DNA of 64,000 bases from Methylophaga thiooxydans DMS010 (GTDB taxonomy: Bacteria > Pseudomonadota > Gammaproteobacteria > Nitrosococcales > Methylophagaceae). Both the position numbers and the translations under genes were made by a program. Shown here one piece after another: positions 9,185-19,216 of this stretch (the stretch's first letter is position 1; the number at the start of each line of letters is the position of its first letter). A model generated the notes under the pieces. It made no database searches. It was given only the letters and a program-made list of their open reading frames with translations, and was not told where the DNA came from. The stretch covers positions 93,413 through 157,412 of the forward strand of contig NZ_GG657889.1 of NCBI RefSeq assembly GCF_000156355.1, read 5' to 3'.

Positions 9185-10402
9185 TCAACCAGAATTGCTA
9201 CGATCAGTGGTGTAGAGAGGGCGTATATCTGGTTTGGAGCCTCTGATTTCTTCAACCCTCGACGTAGTAGTATTGGTGACTACAATTCTTGATGGATCAT
9301 TTGGCATCCGTCTGCCAAATATACTGATTAGAATGCTATTTGCAGCCCTAGGGTCAGTACGTTTAGCCAAAGCATACTGCTGTCTTAAGCTCTCAAAATA
9401 TGTGTAAAACTCCTTTTTCTCTTCATCGCTAATTCGTTCACATAAATCCTCTTTAGCAAACTTATCTGTAGATGTTGGACGAGGAACCAGTAGCGGCCTG
9501 TTAAAAACGCTCGGCAGTTCATTAATGACAGCCTCAAGCGCTTCACAGTGTGACAATCCATTGGTATCTGAAGGAAAACTATGCAGACTATGCGCGAGTA
9601 AGAAAATTGAACTAGGACCGCCACCATCAGGCCAGGCATGATCTCGCCAAGCCTTAAGAAATCGATTCACAGGCCGGATCATCGAGCCCATTTTACGAAA
9701 CTGCGATTTGACCCAATCTCGAATCACTAACGCATCTGACGGTTGCCAACCATCTTTGCGGTGCGCCATGTGAATGACATCTGGGGTAATTGCTTCAAGT
9801 GCGAAATACTCGAGCGATAATTCGTTACCCCGCATCATTTCAGGCATATAGCTGTCTTGATCATAGGCTGCTAAATTTGCCTCGGTTACACGATTTAACT
9901 CGCCCTCCGGTACAGCGTACAATGGAATATCAATATGTGTTTTCTCATTGATTAGTACTCTGATACAGGTATCTTTTTGTTGGCTTGCTGGGGGGAGTAC
10001 CCAATGCTTTCTTTTGTTTTGAATGTATTTCTCTAAAATTTCTGTAACGGCAGAAAAATAGAATTGAGTGGCTGTTTTAGGACGTTGCCCATCACCTAGA
10101 GCAGAAAATGGAAGGTACATACCTAGGTCAATATCAACCTGTTGTTTCGGAGGGTTTGCAGGTGAGTTGAGCGTGCCGTAGATGTAGGAGCCCTGTATAG
10201 CAAATTTTGGCTTGGGAACCTCGTAATCGAGGTGTTGGCGTTGTAGCTTTTCTCTTAATTCAACGAAACCAGCGATGATTGCACTCCGAATTTCCTCGGC
10301 TGCATCAACTAGCGCCTCTTCGTCTCGTTTAGATAAGTCAAGATTGGCCAATAATGACTCATGAGTAGTGCTAGCTAATAAACTATGAAATTTATTTGGC
10401 AT
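9185..10402 (-). CDS. CBASS cyclic oligonucleotide synthase (CD-NTase, DncV-like)
   Basis: This enzyme makes the cyclic (oligo)nucleotide alarm signal when phage is sensed. The polymerase-beta-type active site is complete: Gly71-Ser72 in IQGSYIYGTL, metal-binding Asp90/Asp92 in QVDIDLGMYLP, and Asp158 in HIDIPLYAV. The 405-residue length and the capV-cdn-cap2-cap3 order match the Vibrio cholerae DncV operon, so a cGAMP-like product is likely but not shown. I chose the ATG at 10402 because it forms TAATG with the stop of the effector gene and follows AGGA. A start 12 codons upstream is possible. Confidence 0.93.
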   Translation of the reverse strand: MPNKFHSLLASTTHESLLANLDLSKRDEEALVDAAEEIRSAIIAGFVELREKLQRQHLDYEVPKPKFAIQGSYIYGTLNSPANPPKQQVDIDLGMYLPFSALGDGQRPKTATQFYFSAVTEILEKYIQNKRKHWVLPPASQQKDTCIRVLINEKTHIDIPLYAVPEGELNRVTEANLAAYDQDSYMPEMMRGNELSLEYFALEAITPDVIHMAHRKDGWQPSDALVIRDWVKSQFRKMGSMIRPVNRFLKAWRDHAWPDGGGPSSIFLLAHSLHSFPSDTNGLSHCEALEAVINELPSVFNRPLLVPRPTSTDKFAKEDLCERISDEEKKEFYTYFESLRQQYALAKRTDPRAANSILISIFGRRMPNDPSRIVVTNTTTSRVEEIRGSKPDIRPLYTTDRSNSG

Positions 10403-11406
10403 TAGATTGCATCCTTTCTTGGGAAATGAGTTTGGCAAAATGGTGTGCCAGTAAAGTCTGCGAAATGTTTTTCTGCATGGCTTAGCAAAGTCTTTCTTGC
10501 TGCGTCGCTAGCATCATCCAGATCGATGTCTCTTATGGCATCATCGCTTACAGAACCATCAATGAGGTGGTATTGATCTTTGAGTAATAAGCTGAGCATA
10601 TAATTTGTCAGCTGTTCTTGTTGAGACATCAAAAATGTCATTAGACGAAGTTTTTTGGGACCCAGCCAGAAGTACGCCCCTTTGGACGGCTTAGTGGAAC
10701 CACTAATACTTGGCTTGCCCGCGAGAGTGCCGACTGAAAGTACAAAAATTTTGTCGTCAGGGGCATTGAGGCGTGTTTTCGCCTCTAGCCATCCAAAGAG
10801 CCCCGGCGCATTACCCATCAATGCGCCATCTGCAAAGAATGTATTTATCTCTGAAATCTCATGGATTGGGAAATAGGCAGGAGCAGCGCTTGTCGCCAGC
10901 GCAACATCAATGACTTTGAGTTTTTTATCAAGGTAAATTTTTTGATGGTGTGGCGTTTTGAACATTTTGGGAGACCCCGTACTCAAGTTTGCCGATGTTA
11001 CCGCCACGTATGCTTTATCTAGATCTTTCATTTGCAGGTCACCGAACAAATCGATGAGGGCTGACTTAAGGCCGTCAACTTTATGGATGGGTTTGAAGAT
11101 TGCTCGAACTGTAAGGTAAAAAGAAATTACCCCTCGAAATGGCCATGGTAACTCTCTGGTTAGAGGGTGTTTGACTGGATGAGGGAAAATGCTTTTTCCC
11201 TTTTCGATAAAGGTATCTTCGAGAGTCTTTAGAGGTATTCCTGCGGCAATGCCCAGAGCAATAATTCCGCCGATTGAAGTACCTGTGATGAGGTCAAAAT
11301 GTTCAGACAGAGGTTTTCCTATGCGTTCTTCGAGTTGTCTAAGAACCCGCACAGTGTAAAGTCCCCTGAAGCCACCGCCAGACAAAGCCAACACTTTTCC
11401 ACTCAT
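10402..11406 (-). CDS. capV: CBASS patatin-like phospholipase effector CapV
   Basis: The effector degrades membrane phospholipids when it binds the cyclic nucleotide, causing abortive infection. From the ATG at 11406 (GGGAG 9 bases upstream) it is 334 residues. The oxyanion-hole loop GGGFRG is at 10-15, the nucleophile Ser44 is in GTSIGG, and Asp193 of the catalytic dyad is in FFADGALMGN. The ORF stays open 26 codons upstream, but that stretch precedes the patatin fold and looks untranslated. It is the first gene of the CBASS operon, transcribed leftward away from the thyA remnant. Confidence 0.94.
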   Translation of the reverse strand: MSGKVLALSGGGFRGLYTVRVLRQLEERIGKPLSEHFDLITGTSIGGIIALGIAAGIPLKTLEDTFIEKGKSIFPHPVKHPLTRELPWPFRGVISFYLTVRAIFKPIHKVDGLKSALIDLFGDLQMKDLDKAYVAVTSANLSTGSPKMFKTPHHQKIYLDKKLKVIDVALATSAAPAYFPIHEISEINTFFADGALMGNAPGLFGWLEAKTRLNAPDDKIFVLSVGTLAGKPSISGSTKPSKGAYFWLGPKKLRLMTFLMSQQEQLTNYMLSLLLKDQYHLIDGSVSDDAIRDIDLDDASDAARKTLLSHAEKHFADFTGTPFCQTHFPRKDAI

Positions 11407-11721
11407 CGTTCTTGCTCCCATTCCATAGAAGTTAAGTAGGAGATATGGGGTTGAATGCCGATAGTTCAAGTCAGGTGTTGACAATTACATAAATGAGTAG
11501 ACTATGGCCAAATATAGTTTAATAATAAGCTGTCATTCATATGTATCAGGTGACAAGTCTCTATTGATAATTAGGTAATGGCTATTAGCTCACGGATATA
11601 TCCTTGTAGCATGCTAATGCATTGACAACATAAAAATCGATATACATCTGGAAGTGTGCGTAGCAAATTTAAAAAAAAGCTTGACCTAACAAAAAACTTC
11701 AATCAGGTTCAGGTCTTTTTC

Positions 11722-11982
11722 TTACTTAAAATTATGGCTCAAATCAGCGGACTGAAACCGGGTAAGGCGTATCATAAGATTGCGAATGCCCATATCTATG
11801 AAGATCAGCTGGAATTGATGCGTGATGTGCAACTCAAACGTGAACCCTTTGCCTCGCCGAAATTGCATATCAACCCCGAGATTAAATCACTAAGTGATTT
11901 GGAAACATGGGTAACGTTGGCTGACTTTGAGGTAGAGGGCTATCAAAGCCACGAACCGATTGCTTATCCATTTTCTGTGTAA
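11722..11982 (+). pseudogene. thyA: 3' fragment of a thymidylate synthase gene
   Basis: About 85 codons encode the C-terminal third of Thy[39 protein letters not shown] and [13 protein letters not shown], ending at the normal C-terminus. They correspond to the MMAQ, THLY, REPRPLPKL and DFEIEGY motifs of E. coli ThyA. The catalytic Cys and folate-binding parts are absent. The preceding ORF (GTG at 11656) shows no ThyA similarity, which puts the break at about 11,722-11,735. The fragment marks the edge between the accessory region and the core chromosome. Confidence 0.85.
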
Positions 11983-12072
11983 AGCAGTGTAAAAATTAAG
12001 CGAGCTTTAAGTTAACGACGCTATCCTGACTGCCTTTAAACGCTTTCACTGTTTTTATGGAGACAGTCTGTT

Positions 12073-12810
12073 ATGAAACAAGAATCACACGTAACTGAAT
12101 ATCATGTCTGGGATCGCAGCGTACGCTGGTTTCATTGGATCAATGTTTTATGTGTTTTAGGGCTGATAGCAATCGGCGTTGCATTCATAAACAGCAAAGC
12201 GCTTGGTATAACCGATGATGGCAAGATATTCCTCAAAACTTGGCACGTATACATTGGTTACGTGTTCGCGATTAACCTCGGCTGGCGTTTGGTTTGGGGC
12301 TTTATCGGTAACCGGTTTAGCCGCTGGAATGCTGTATTGCCTTTTGGTGCGAACTACAGACAACAAAGTCGTGCTTTCTGGTCAGGCTGGAAGCAAGGCA
12401 AACCCGCCGCGTTTATGGGGCATAACCCGCTAGCGCGCTGGATGGTGATGGTGCTTTTTTTGTTGATGACGGTGATGGCTGTCACGGGTCTGGTGCTTGC
12501 CGGCACCGATATTTACAAGCCGCCGTTCGGAAGTCAGTTTAAAGAGTGGGTCGCTGAGAGTCCGGCCATGATTGAGCAAATCAGACCTTATTCCGATATT
12601 GGGGTTGATAAAGAAGCTTATAAAGCCATGCGTGATTTTCGATCACCCTTTAAAGACACGCATGAAATCACCTTTTTTATTCTGTTAGCAGCGATTTTCT
12701 TACATTTGTTTGGTGTGATTGTCACTGAAATACGTGAACGTAATGGGCTTGTTTCAGCAATGGTTACAGGTAAGAAAGTGTTTAAAGAAAAGCCGTTGGA
12801 TAAAGAGTAG
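12073..12810 (+). CDS. Cytochrome b561-family di-heme membrane protein
   Basis: This 245-residue integral membrane protein resembles bacterial cytochrome b561 and the b-type subunits of hydrogenase/dehydrogenase systems. Likely haem-ligand histidines are in VRWFHWIN (about 18), TWHVYIGY (about 57) and the C-terminal DTHEIT and FLHLFGV helices. There are four main hydrophobic segments (about 20-40, 55-77, 113-134 and 192-213). A GGAG ribosome site lies 10 bases before the ATG. It would pass electrons between the quinone pool and a partner redox protein; no partner gene is adjacent. It converges on the PepSY gene with 4 bases between them. Confidence 0.85.
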   Translation: MKQESHVTEYHVWDRSVRWFHWINVLCVLGLIAIGVAFINSKALGITDDGKIFLKTWHVYIGYVFAINLGWRLVWGFIGNRFSRWNAVLPFGANYRQQSRAFWSGWKQGKPAAFMGHNPLARWMVMVLFLLMTVMAVTGLVLAGTDIYKPPFGSQFKEWVAESPAMIEQIRPYSDIGVDKEAYKAMRDFRSPFKDTHEITFFILLAAIFLHLFGVIVTEIRERNGLVSAMVTGKKVFKEKPLDKE

Positions 12811-12814
12811 GGGA

Positions 12815-13942
12815 TTAATGACGACGTGCGATACGTTGTTTCGCGCGTCGCTTTTGTTGCCATCGCATCACACCGGTGACAAACAAAATAAGTGGAACAA
12901 AACCACTCATAAAGACGAGCAGACGGCCAGTCAGTCCAAATACCTCGCCGTTGTGGAGAGGATGTAACCAGTTCAAGACCACGTCGCCAGCAGTCTCAGC
13001 TAAACCATCACGCACAGCAATCACTTTTCCGTCGTGTGGATTGATCCAAACCTGTGTTCTGGAAAAACGCCGGCTGGGTTCACCTGCCTGGTAAAACACC
13101 ACACGCCAATTGTCTTTATTATTGCCGGGAGACTCAACCCAGCGTAGTTCGGCTTCTGGATATTCTTTCTGGGCAAGCAGTACCGCTTCATCAGCAGTAA
13201 TGCTGACAGAGTCTGATGACGAGGTATGCTGTGGGTGACTCTTAGAAGAGTAGAGCGTGGAGAATTGTTTCAGAATCTGATGGGTTTGCGTGGGAAACGC
13301 AAGCGCCGCCCCTGTAAGACTAAGCATTAGTAATAGAATAAAACCGTAACTGCCTGACAATATGTGCAAATCAAACACTTTCTTGGCGGTGCTTGATCGC
13401 AGTCGCCAGCTCAACACCGTGCGTAATTTATGCCAGCCAGGCCACCATAAAATTATTCCTGATAGCAGTGAAAGAAGACTGACCAGCCCAAAAATACCGA
13501 TTAAAGTCTTACCGATCTTATCGAGTAAAAGATTGTAATGCAGGTTATAAACCCAGGTCATCAAAAACTCACCCCAGAACCGCTCACTGCTGACAGTCAA
13601 CGTAGCGGGATCTACAGTGACCATTAACGGCGCAAACTGTAAATGGGCTTTTTCCACTGGCGTGTAATAACGCGCCATAATGGGCCAGCCGGGATGCAGT
13701 GGCTGTTCGATACGCCATGATGCGTGTCGATTAGGGTATGTCTCATCAAGCACATCGAACACAGCCTGTTGTGAGGCAACAGGCTGTGATGATGCGGCGG
13801 CAATTTCTGGATTAATCCAAAGATCTAACTGTAGATAAAACACCAGAATACTGCCGGTGAGACCGACCAGTACCCACAATACACCGATGCTAAGTCCTAG
13901 GTAGGTGTGCAGTTGCAGCCAGAGCCGTCGGGCTGCTGTCAC
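12815..13942 (-). CDS. PepSY-associated TM protein (iron-uptake linked)
   Basis: The 375-residue inner-membrane protein starts with LWLQLHTYLGLSIGVLWVLVGLTGSIL, the classic PepSY_TM opening. Further membrane segments lie near 140-165, 190-215 and 340-360, with periplasmic PepSY-like regions between them (AVLLAQKEYPEAELRWVESPG). Members of this family are often induced by iron limitation and may reduce ferric siderophores at the inner membrane. It starts 6 bases after the TonB-dependent receptor gene on the same strand, which supports a shared role in siderophore-iron uptake. The substrate is unknown. Confidence 0.88.
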   Translation of the reverse strand: MTAARRLWLQLHTYLGLSIGVLWVLVGLTGSILVFYLQLDLWINPEIAAASSQPVASQQAVFDVLDETYPNRHASWRIEQPLHPGWPIMARYYTPVEKAHLQFAPLMVTVDPATLTVSSERFWGEFLMTWVYNLHYNLLLDKIGKTLIGIFGLVSLLSLLSGIILWWPGWHKLRTVLSWRLRSSTAKKVFDLHILSGSYGFILLLMLSLTGAALAFPTQTHQILKQFSTLYSSKSHPQHTSSSDSVSITADEAVLLAQKEYPEAELRWVESPGNNKDNWRVVFYQAGEPSRRFSRTQVWINPHDGKVIAVRDGLAETAGDVVLNWLHPLHNGEVFGLTGRLLVFMSGFVPLILFVTGVMRWQQKRRAKQRIARRH

Positions 13943-13948
13943 GATAGA

Positions 13949-15988
13949 TTAAAAGTCGAATTGAACAGAGCCATATACTGCGCGACCATCTCCTGGTGAA
14001 TGCATGGTGTCTGTGCCATTGAGCCAAACATACTCATAATAACGATCAAATACGTTTTTCAGTTCTAATTCCAGTTTTACTTTGGGGGTAACAGCGTAAC
14101 TGGCTGAGGCGTTAACAAGGACATATTGGCCAAACTTTCGTGTGTTGTTGTCTTGCCTTAAATAATAATCGTCTTGGGCACTCACCCAACTGGCTAACTT
14201 CAGTTTAGGCGTTGCTTGGTAGTCTACGCCCGCATCAATGAGGTAATGAGGTACATGATCAATTTCGTTGCCTTTGGTTAATGGGGCGTTGCTGCCTGCC
14301 TTACGGATTTCTGAGTCCTGCAACGCTGCTGCAATCCATAAACCAAGTTTCTCAGTGGCTTGAGCGTTGAATTGTATATCAACACCATGACGCTCGGTTT
14401 CACCAATGTTTTCACTGTCATTATTAGCATCGCCTAAACGCGTTTTAAACTCGCCGGAGGCAACTTGCTGCCAGACTGCGATACGACCATTTAGCCAATC
14501 GGTTGGCGTAAACTTCAACCCGATTTCCCAGCCTTCATTGATCGAGGCATCTAAGTCATTTGAAAGGACTGTTTTTTTATAGCTTGCCGCTCCGGATGCG
14601 ACTTGGAAAGTCTTACCCCAGTTAGTGTAGAGCGCATACTTTTCATTGAAAGAATAGACGGCACTGAGTTTAGGCTGGTGGATGTTACCGTAATCATTAA
14701 TATCGCGATGCGAACCGATTAAACGATCGTCAAAGCTACCTCTGACGGTGTCAACACGGTACGCCGGTACCAGCTTCAATTTTGCAGTGGGTTTATAAAT
14801 AGCCTGAATAAAGCTGCCATAAATATCAAAATCAAACTGTTGATCACGGGTTTGTGATGTTCTTACTCTATCTTCGGTAATAAAACGGCGACTTTCATTA
14901 TCTTGAAACTCAGCACTCACCCCACCCATCAAAGCAAATTCATGCGCCCAACTCACATCAGGCCGCCAGGTTAAGGTGCTTAATGCGCCTTTATGATCTT
15001 CTTTGGTCAGGCGTTCATTATGATTGCCGCCTTCTGAAAAGGTGACATAACGATCTTCATCAAGTTGATTGAGATACGCTTTTGTACTCCAAAATAAATT
15101 GTCACTGAGATCAACATCGAGGTGGGCGCTAAATTGATTCATGCTGCGATCGCCGCCATCGGTTTCATTATGAGGACGAGACTGTTCTGAATCATTACGT
15201 GCTTGTGAACGTGATAGATAGCCTGCTTCTTCAGCATCGGCCTGTCCATGTCTGGCTATAAACCCAATTTGTGCACGACCATTAGTGGGTGCGTAAAACC
15301 ACTTCCCGGAGAATGTGGTTTTTTCGATATCACTATGGTCGCGATAGCGATGTGAATCGTGGTAACTAACGGCATAGTTTTGTGTGAAATTATCGGTTTC
15401 TATACCGCTAACAAACTGCACATTACGTGTTGCAAAGCTGCCGTAGCTTAGGCGGGCCTTATTGTAGTTGCCACCTTGCTTAGTCAGGATGTCAGCATTA
15501 CCCGCAATATTATGTAAACCATAACGTGGATCATTGGTGCCACGAACCACTTCAATGGCTTCAATGTCGAGTGGTGTTAATAGCTCCAAATAGGGCATAT
15601 TCCCTGAGTTTTGGTTGCTGGGGATTCCGTCGATTAATAGCTTTACAGCGTTAATTTCACCTTCACCATTGAAGCCGCGAAAAGAGATTTTCCCCGACTC
15701 ATTACCCATGTTGAATTGGGTCAGCATGACACCGGGTAACTGATCAAATAATTGCCATGTGTAATTCACATTTTGATTTGCAATCCGCTCCTCACCCAAA
15801 ACATCGACAGACGTAGACAAACTTCGTGAAGTAAGAGGGCCACTTTGACTTGATGAGACGACAATACTACCCAAGCTCAGGCTAGCATCGTCGAGCAATG
15901 GATTTATCTCAGCATGAATGCCTGCTGCATAGCTCAACAAAAGTCCACTTAAAGCAAAAATATTAGTTGATCTCAAAATGCTCTCCAT
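13949..15988 (-). CDS. TonB-dependent outer-membrane receptor (probably siderophore)
   Basis: The 679-residue receptor has a signal peptide (about 1-26), a TonB-box-like IVVSS (about 42-46) and a plug domain with DQLPGVML, RGFNGEGE and LLIDGIPSNQ. VRGTNDPRYG resembles the canonical VxRGPxSxxYG. The beta-barrel ends in the terminal aromatic VQFDF, as needed for outer-membrane insertion. It transports a ferric chelate or similar ligand using TonB energy. It is followed by the PepSY membrane gene. A perfect 18-bp palindrome lies about 75 bases upstream of the ATG. No Fur-box-like sequence stands out. Confidence 0.92.
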   Translation of the reverse strand: MESILRSTNIFALSGLLLSYAAGIHAEINPLLDDASLSLGSIVVSSSQSGPLTSRSLSTSVDVLGEERIANQNVNYTWQLFDQLPGVMLTQFNMGNESGKISFRGFNGEGEINAVKLLIDGIPSNQNSGNMPYLELLTPLDIEAIEVVRGTNDPRYGLHNIAGNADILTKQGGNYNKARLSYGSFATRNVQFVSGIETDNFTQNYAVSYHDSHRYRDHSDIEKTTFSGKWFYAPTNGRAQIGFIARHGQADAEEAGYLSRSQARNDSEQSRPHNETDGGDRSMNQFSAHLDVDLSDNLFWSTKAYLNQLDEDRYVTFSEGGNHNERLTKEDHKGALSTLTWRPDVSWAHEFALMGGVSAEFQDNESRRFITEDRVRTSQTRDQQFDFDIYGSFIQAIYKPTAKLKLVPAYRVDTVRGSFDDRLIGSHRDINDYGNIHQPKLSAVYSFNEKYALYTNWGKTFQVASGAASYKKTVLSNDLDASINEGWEIGLKFTPTDWLNGRIAVWQQVASGEFKTRLGDANNDSENIGETERHGVDIQFNAQATEKLGLWIAAALQDSEIRKAGSNAPLTKGNEIDHVPHYLIDAGVDYQATPKLKLASWVSAQDDYYLRQDNNTRKFGQYVLVNASASYAVTPKVKLELELKNVFDRYYEYVWLNGTDTMHSPGDGRAVYGSVQFDF

Positions 15989-16062
15989 ATCAGTTTGTCC
16001 AGTAAAAGCTGGAAGATTATAGAGAAGCCTTTAGCCAGGTATCTGCGTTATTTAACGTGAAG

Positions 16063-16080
16063 GTGTGTCAATTGACACAC
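16063..16080. promoter_or_regulatory. Perfect 18-bp palindrome upstream of the TonB receptor
   Basis: GTGTGTCAATTGACACAC is a perfect palindrome in the 92-bp gap between the radC stop and the TonB receptor start. There is no T-run and no loop, so it fits a dimeric repressor or activator site better than a terminator. It does not resemble the Fur consensus. Confidence 0.5.
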
Positions 16081-16755
16081 TTATATTTGTCCAAGCTGTG
16101 CCATTGATATCGGCTCATCATCACCAACGATGATGTGATCTAACACGCGTATATCAACCAATTCTAACGCTGACTTAAGGCGGCGGGTGATATGGATATC
16201 AGCCTGGCTCGGTTCGGCTACGCCAGAAGGGTGATTGTGGGCAAAAATTACCGCCGCAGCATTATGCTGTAATGCCTGTTTGACGACTTCTCTAGGGTAG
16301 ACACTAGCGCCATCAATGGTGCCACGAAACAGTTCTTCGAAAGCAATCATGCGATGTTGGTTATCGAGGAATAAGCAGGCAAACACTTCATGCGGATAAG
16401 CGCGTAAACGTTGTTTGAGATAGTTTTTTGTAAGATCACAGTCTTTGAGCGCTTCGCCTCGTATCATGGTCGACTCAAGATGGCGCCGGCTCATTTCCAG
16501 TACGGCTTGCAACTGCACAAATTTAGCTTGCCCCAGTCCATGGCCGTTGCAAAAGCTAGGCTCATCCGCTTCCAGTAAGCGGCGTAAAGAACCGAATTCC
16601 GATAAAAGTTGCCGGGCCAAATCAACGGCTGATAAGCCCTTGACGCCGGTACGCAAAAATATTGCCAGCAATTCAGCATCCGATAAGGCTTTTGCGCCTG
16701 CTCGCAAAAGTTTCTCGCGCGGGCGGTCATCGGCAGGCCAGTCCTTGATAGCCAT
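16081..16755 (-). CDS. radC: RadC/UPF0758 family JAMM protein
   Basis: The 224-residue protein has an N-terminal helix-hairpin-helix region ([19 protein letters not shown]) and a C-terminal JAMM domain with the metal motif HNHPSG followed by SQAD. RadC was once linked to DNA repair, and its real role is unsettled; a nuclease or peptidase activity has been proposed. It is divergent from miaB. It is of normal length and is a core gene, unlike the extra RadC copies carried on mobile islands. Confidence 0.93.
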   Translation of the reverse strand: MAIKDWPADDRPREKLLRAGAKALSDAELLAIFLRTGVKGLSAVDLARQLLSEFGSLRRLLEADEPSFCNGHGLGQAKFVQLQAVLEMSRRHLESTMIRGEALKDCDLTKNYLKQRLRAYPHEVFACLFLDNQHRMIAFEELFRGTIDGASVYPREVVKQALQHNAAAVIFAHNHPSGVAEPSQADIHITRRLKSALELVDIRVLDHIIVGDDEPISMAQLGQI

Positions 16756-16880
16756 GAGTCACATCCTTGTCATTCACAAAGTGAGTACTATATTTCTACT
16801 TGTTAGTAAAAACAAACACTTGTATGTACTAATTAGGTAAAAAATAGTATCCTGTGCGCCCTTTTACAGTAACTGATTTT

Positions 16881-18221
16881 ATGGCCGGCAAACTTTATAT
16901 TCGCACCTTTGGTTGTCAGATGAATGAATACGATTCATCGAAGATGGCAGAAGTGCTCGCAGACTCACACCAACTGGAACCGACTGATATTCCTGAAGAA
17001 GCCGATGTGTTGTTACTCAACACCTGCTCGATTCGTGAAAAGGCCCAGGAAAAAGTCTTCCATCAACTTGGCCGCTGGAAACGTTGGAAAGATTCGCGCC
17101 CGAACCTGGTGATTGGTGTCGGCGGCTGTGTGGCGAGTCAAGAAGGTGAAGCGATTCGTAAGCGCGCGCCTTATGTTGATTTGATTTTTGGCCCACAAAC
17201 TTTGCATCGTTTACCTGCGATGCTGGAAGAGGTGAAAATCAGCCGTAAACCCAGTATTGATATTTCATTCCCAGAAATTGAGAAGTTCGACAATTTGCCT
17301 GCGCCGCGCGCGGATGGGCCGACAGCGTTTGTTTCAATCATGGAAGGTTGCAGCAAATACTGCACATTCTGCGTGGTGCCTTATACACGTGGTGAAGAGG
17401 TCAGTCGCCCAGTTGGTCCGATTTTACGTGAGATTCGCCAACTTGCTGCGCAAGGCGTACGCGAAGTCAATCTGCTTGGGCAAAACGTCAATGCTTACCA
17501 AGGTGAGATTGACGAGGATGAAACGGCTGATTTAGCGTTATTGATCCATTACGTTGCAGCCATTGAAGGGATTGAGCGGATTCGCTTTACGACCTCACAT
17601 CCGGTTGAATTTTCTGACAGCCTGATTGAAGCCTTTGCCGAAGTACCTGAACTGGTCAATCATCTTCATTTGCCAGTGCAGTCAGGCTCTGATCGTATTC
17701 TGACGATGATGAAGCGGGGGCATACCGCTAAACAATATCTGGAAAAAATACGTCGTTTGAAAGAGATTCGTCCCGAGTTGAGTATGTCGAGTGACTTTAT
17801 CATTGGTTTCCCCAATGAAACCGAGGCAGATTTTCAGGCGACCATGGATCTGATCAACGAGGTCGAGTTCGATCACTCGTTTAGCTTTATTTATAGCGCT
17901 CGTCCAGGTACGCCAGCTGCAGCATTCGTCGACTCAGTGCCAGAAGATGTGAAAAAAGAACGGCTGCAAATCATGCAAAGCCGACTGTGGGAATTAGAGC
18001 AAATGCATGCTCAATCCATGGTAGGTACCACCCAGCGTATTTTGGTAGAAAGAGCTGCTCATCGTGGTGATGAAGATATGGCTGGTCGCACCGAAAACAA
18101 TCGCGTTGTGAACTTCCAAGGCGATGAGTCGCTGATTGGACAGTTTGTCGATGTTCGCATCGAAGAGGCGTTTAGCAATTCCTTGCGTGGTGAATTGCTA
18201 ACTGCTAGCGTGACAGCCTAA
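16881..18221 (+). CDS. miaB: tRNA-2-methylthio-N6-dimethylallyladenosine synthase MiaB
   Basis: This radical-SAM methylthiotransferase modifies i6A37 of tRNAs. The 446-residue protein starts at [15 protein letters not shown]; nine extra codons upstream look untranslated. The N-terminal UPF0004 domain carries the second Fe-S cluster (Cys in FGCQMN, NTCSIR and GGCVASQ). The radical-SAM motif is [19 protein letters not shown]-terminal TRAM domain begins near residue 375. It leads the conserved miaB-phoH-ybeY-corC-lnt block. No strong Shine-Dalgarno sequence is visible. Confidence 0.97.
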   Translation: MAGKLYIRTFGCQMNEYDSSKMAEVLADSHQLEPTDIPEEADVLLLNTCSIREKAQEKVFHQLGRWKRWKDSRPNLVIGVGGCVASQEGEAIRKRAPYVDLIFGPQTLHRLPAMLEEVKISRKPSIDISFPEIEKFDNLPAPRADGPTAFVSIMEGCSKYCTFCVVPYTRGEEVSRPVGPILREIRQLAAQGVREVNLLGQNVNAYQGEIDEDETADLALLIHYVAAIEGIERIRFTTSHPVEFSDSLIEAFAEVPELVNHLHLPVQSGSDRILTMMKRGHTAKQYLEKIRRLKEIRPELSMSSDFIIGFPNETEADFQATMDLINEVEFDHSFSFIYSARPGTPAAAFVDSVPEDVKKERLQIMQSRLWELEQMHAQSMVGTTQRILVERAAHRGDEDMAGRTENNRVVNFQGDESLIGQFVDVRIEEAFSNSLRGELLTASVTA

Positions 18222-18238
18222 AAATCCGGAATTTTATA

Positions 18239-19216
18239 GTGACCAATTCTTCGCATTCTCTCGACAGCATTAGCTTCGAACTAAGCCCTGCCGATAATCC
18301 TCGTTTAGCCAACCTCTGCGGTCATCTTGATGAACACATCAGGATGATGGAACGGGGCTTTGGTGTGGAAATCAATAATCGTGGCGTCAAATTTCAACTT
18401 ATTGGTCCCGCTGAGGTGCTGGTGGTTGTACAAGAGGTTATACATGACCTTTATGCAGAAACCGCTCAGATGGTGTTGGCGCCTGAGCAAATTCATTTAG
18501 CAATCCGTAAAAGCGGTGGTGAAGATACCTCTGCAGCGGTTGAAGAAGATAAGGAAGTGATTATCAAAACCAAACGTGGCTTGATTAAAGCCCGTGGTGA
18601 TAATCAACAAGCCTATCTGCGCCGCGTGATGACACATGATATTAACTTTGGCGTTGGCCCGGCAGGTACCGGTAAAACTTATCTGGCCGTTGCCTGTGCT
18701 GTTGAGGCTTTGGAGCGTGATTTCGCACGTCGTATTGTGCTGGTGAGACCGGCGGTAGAGGCGGGGGAGCGACTGGGCTTCTTGCCCGGTGACTTAGCGC
18801 AGAAAGTTGACCCTTATTTACGACCTTTATTTGATGCTTTGTACGAAATGCTTGGTTTTGAGCGTGTTGCCAAGCTGATGGAACGTAATGTTATTGAAGT
18901 GGCGCCATTGGCTTATATGCGTGGTCGAACGTTGAATGAGTCCTTTATTATTCTCGACGAAGCGCAAAATACTACTATCGAACAGATGAAGATGTTTTTA
19001 ACGCGAATGGGCTATAACTCAACGGCGGTGATCACCGGTGACATTACCCAGATCGATCTGCCCGGATCACAAAAGTCGGGTCTTCGTCATGCGATAGAAG
19101 TGTTAAAGGATGTCGAAGGCATTGGCTTTACCTTTTTCCAGGCGAAAGATGTGGTGCGCCATTCACTGGTACAAAAAGTGATTCTGGCTTACGATAAGGC
19201 TGACAAACAGTTATGA
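18239..19216 (+). CDS. ybeZ: PhoH-like ATPase (YbeZ)
   Basis: The 325-residue P-loop protein has Walker A GPAGTGKT (about 140-147) and Walker [12 protein letters not shown], the arrangement of the PhoH family. YbeZ works with YbeY in rRNA maturation and RNA handling. The start is GTG at 18239. The gene overlaps ybeY by 4 bases (ATGA), indicating translational coupling within the miaB-lnt block. Confidence 0.95.
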   Translation: MTNSSHSLDSISFELSPADNPRLANLCGHLDEHIRMMERGFGVEINNRGVKFQLIGPAEVLVVVQEVIHDLYAETAQMVLAPEQIHLAIRKSGGEDTSAAVEEDKEVIIKTKRGLIKARGDNQQAYLRRVMTHDINFGVGPAGTGKTYLAVACAVEALERDFARRIVLVRPAVEAGERLGFLPGDLAQKVDPYLRPLFDALYEMLGFERVAKLMERNVIEVAPLAYMRGRTLNESFIILDEAQNTTIEQMKMFLTRMGYNSTAVITGDITQIDLPGSQKSGLRHAIEVLKDVEGIGFTFFQAKDVVRHSLVQKVILAYDKADKQL

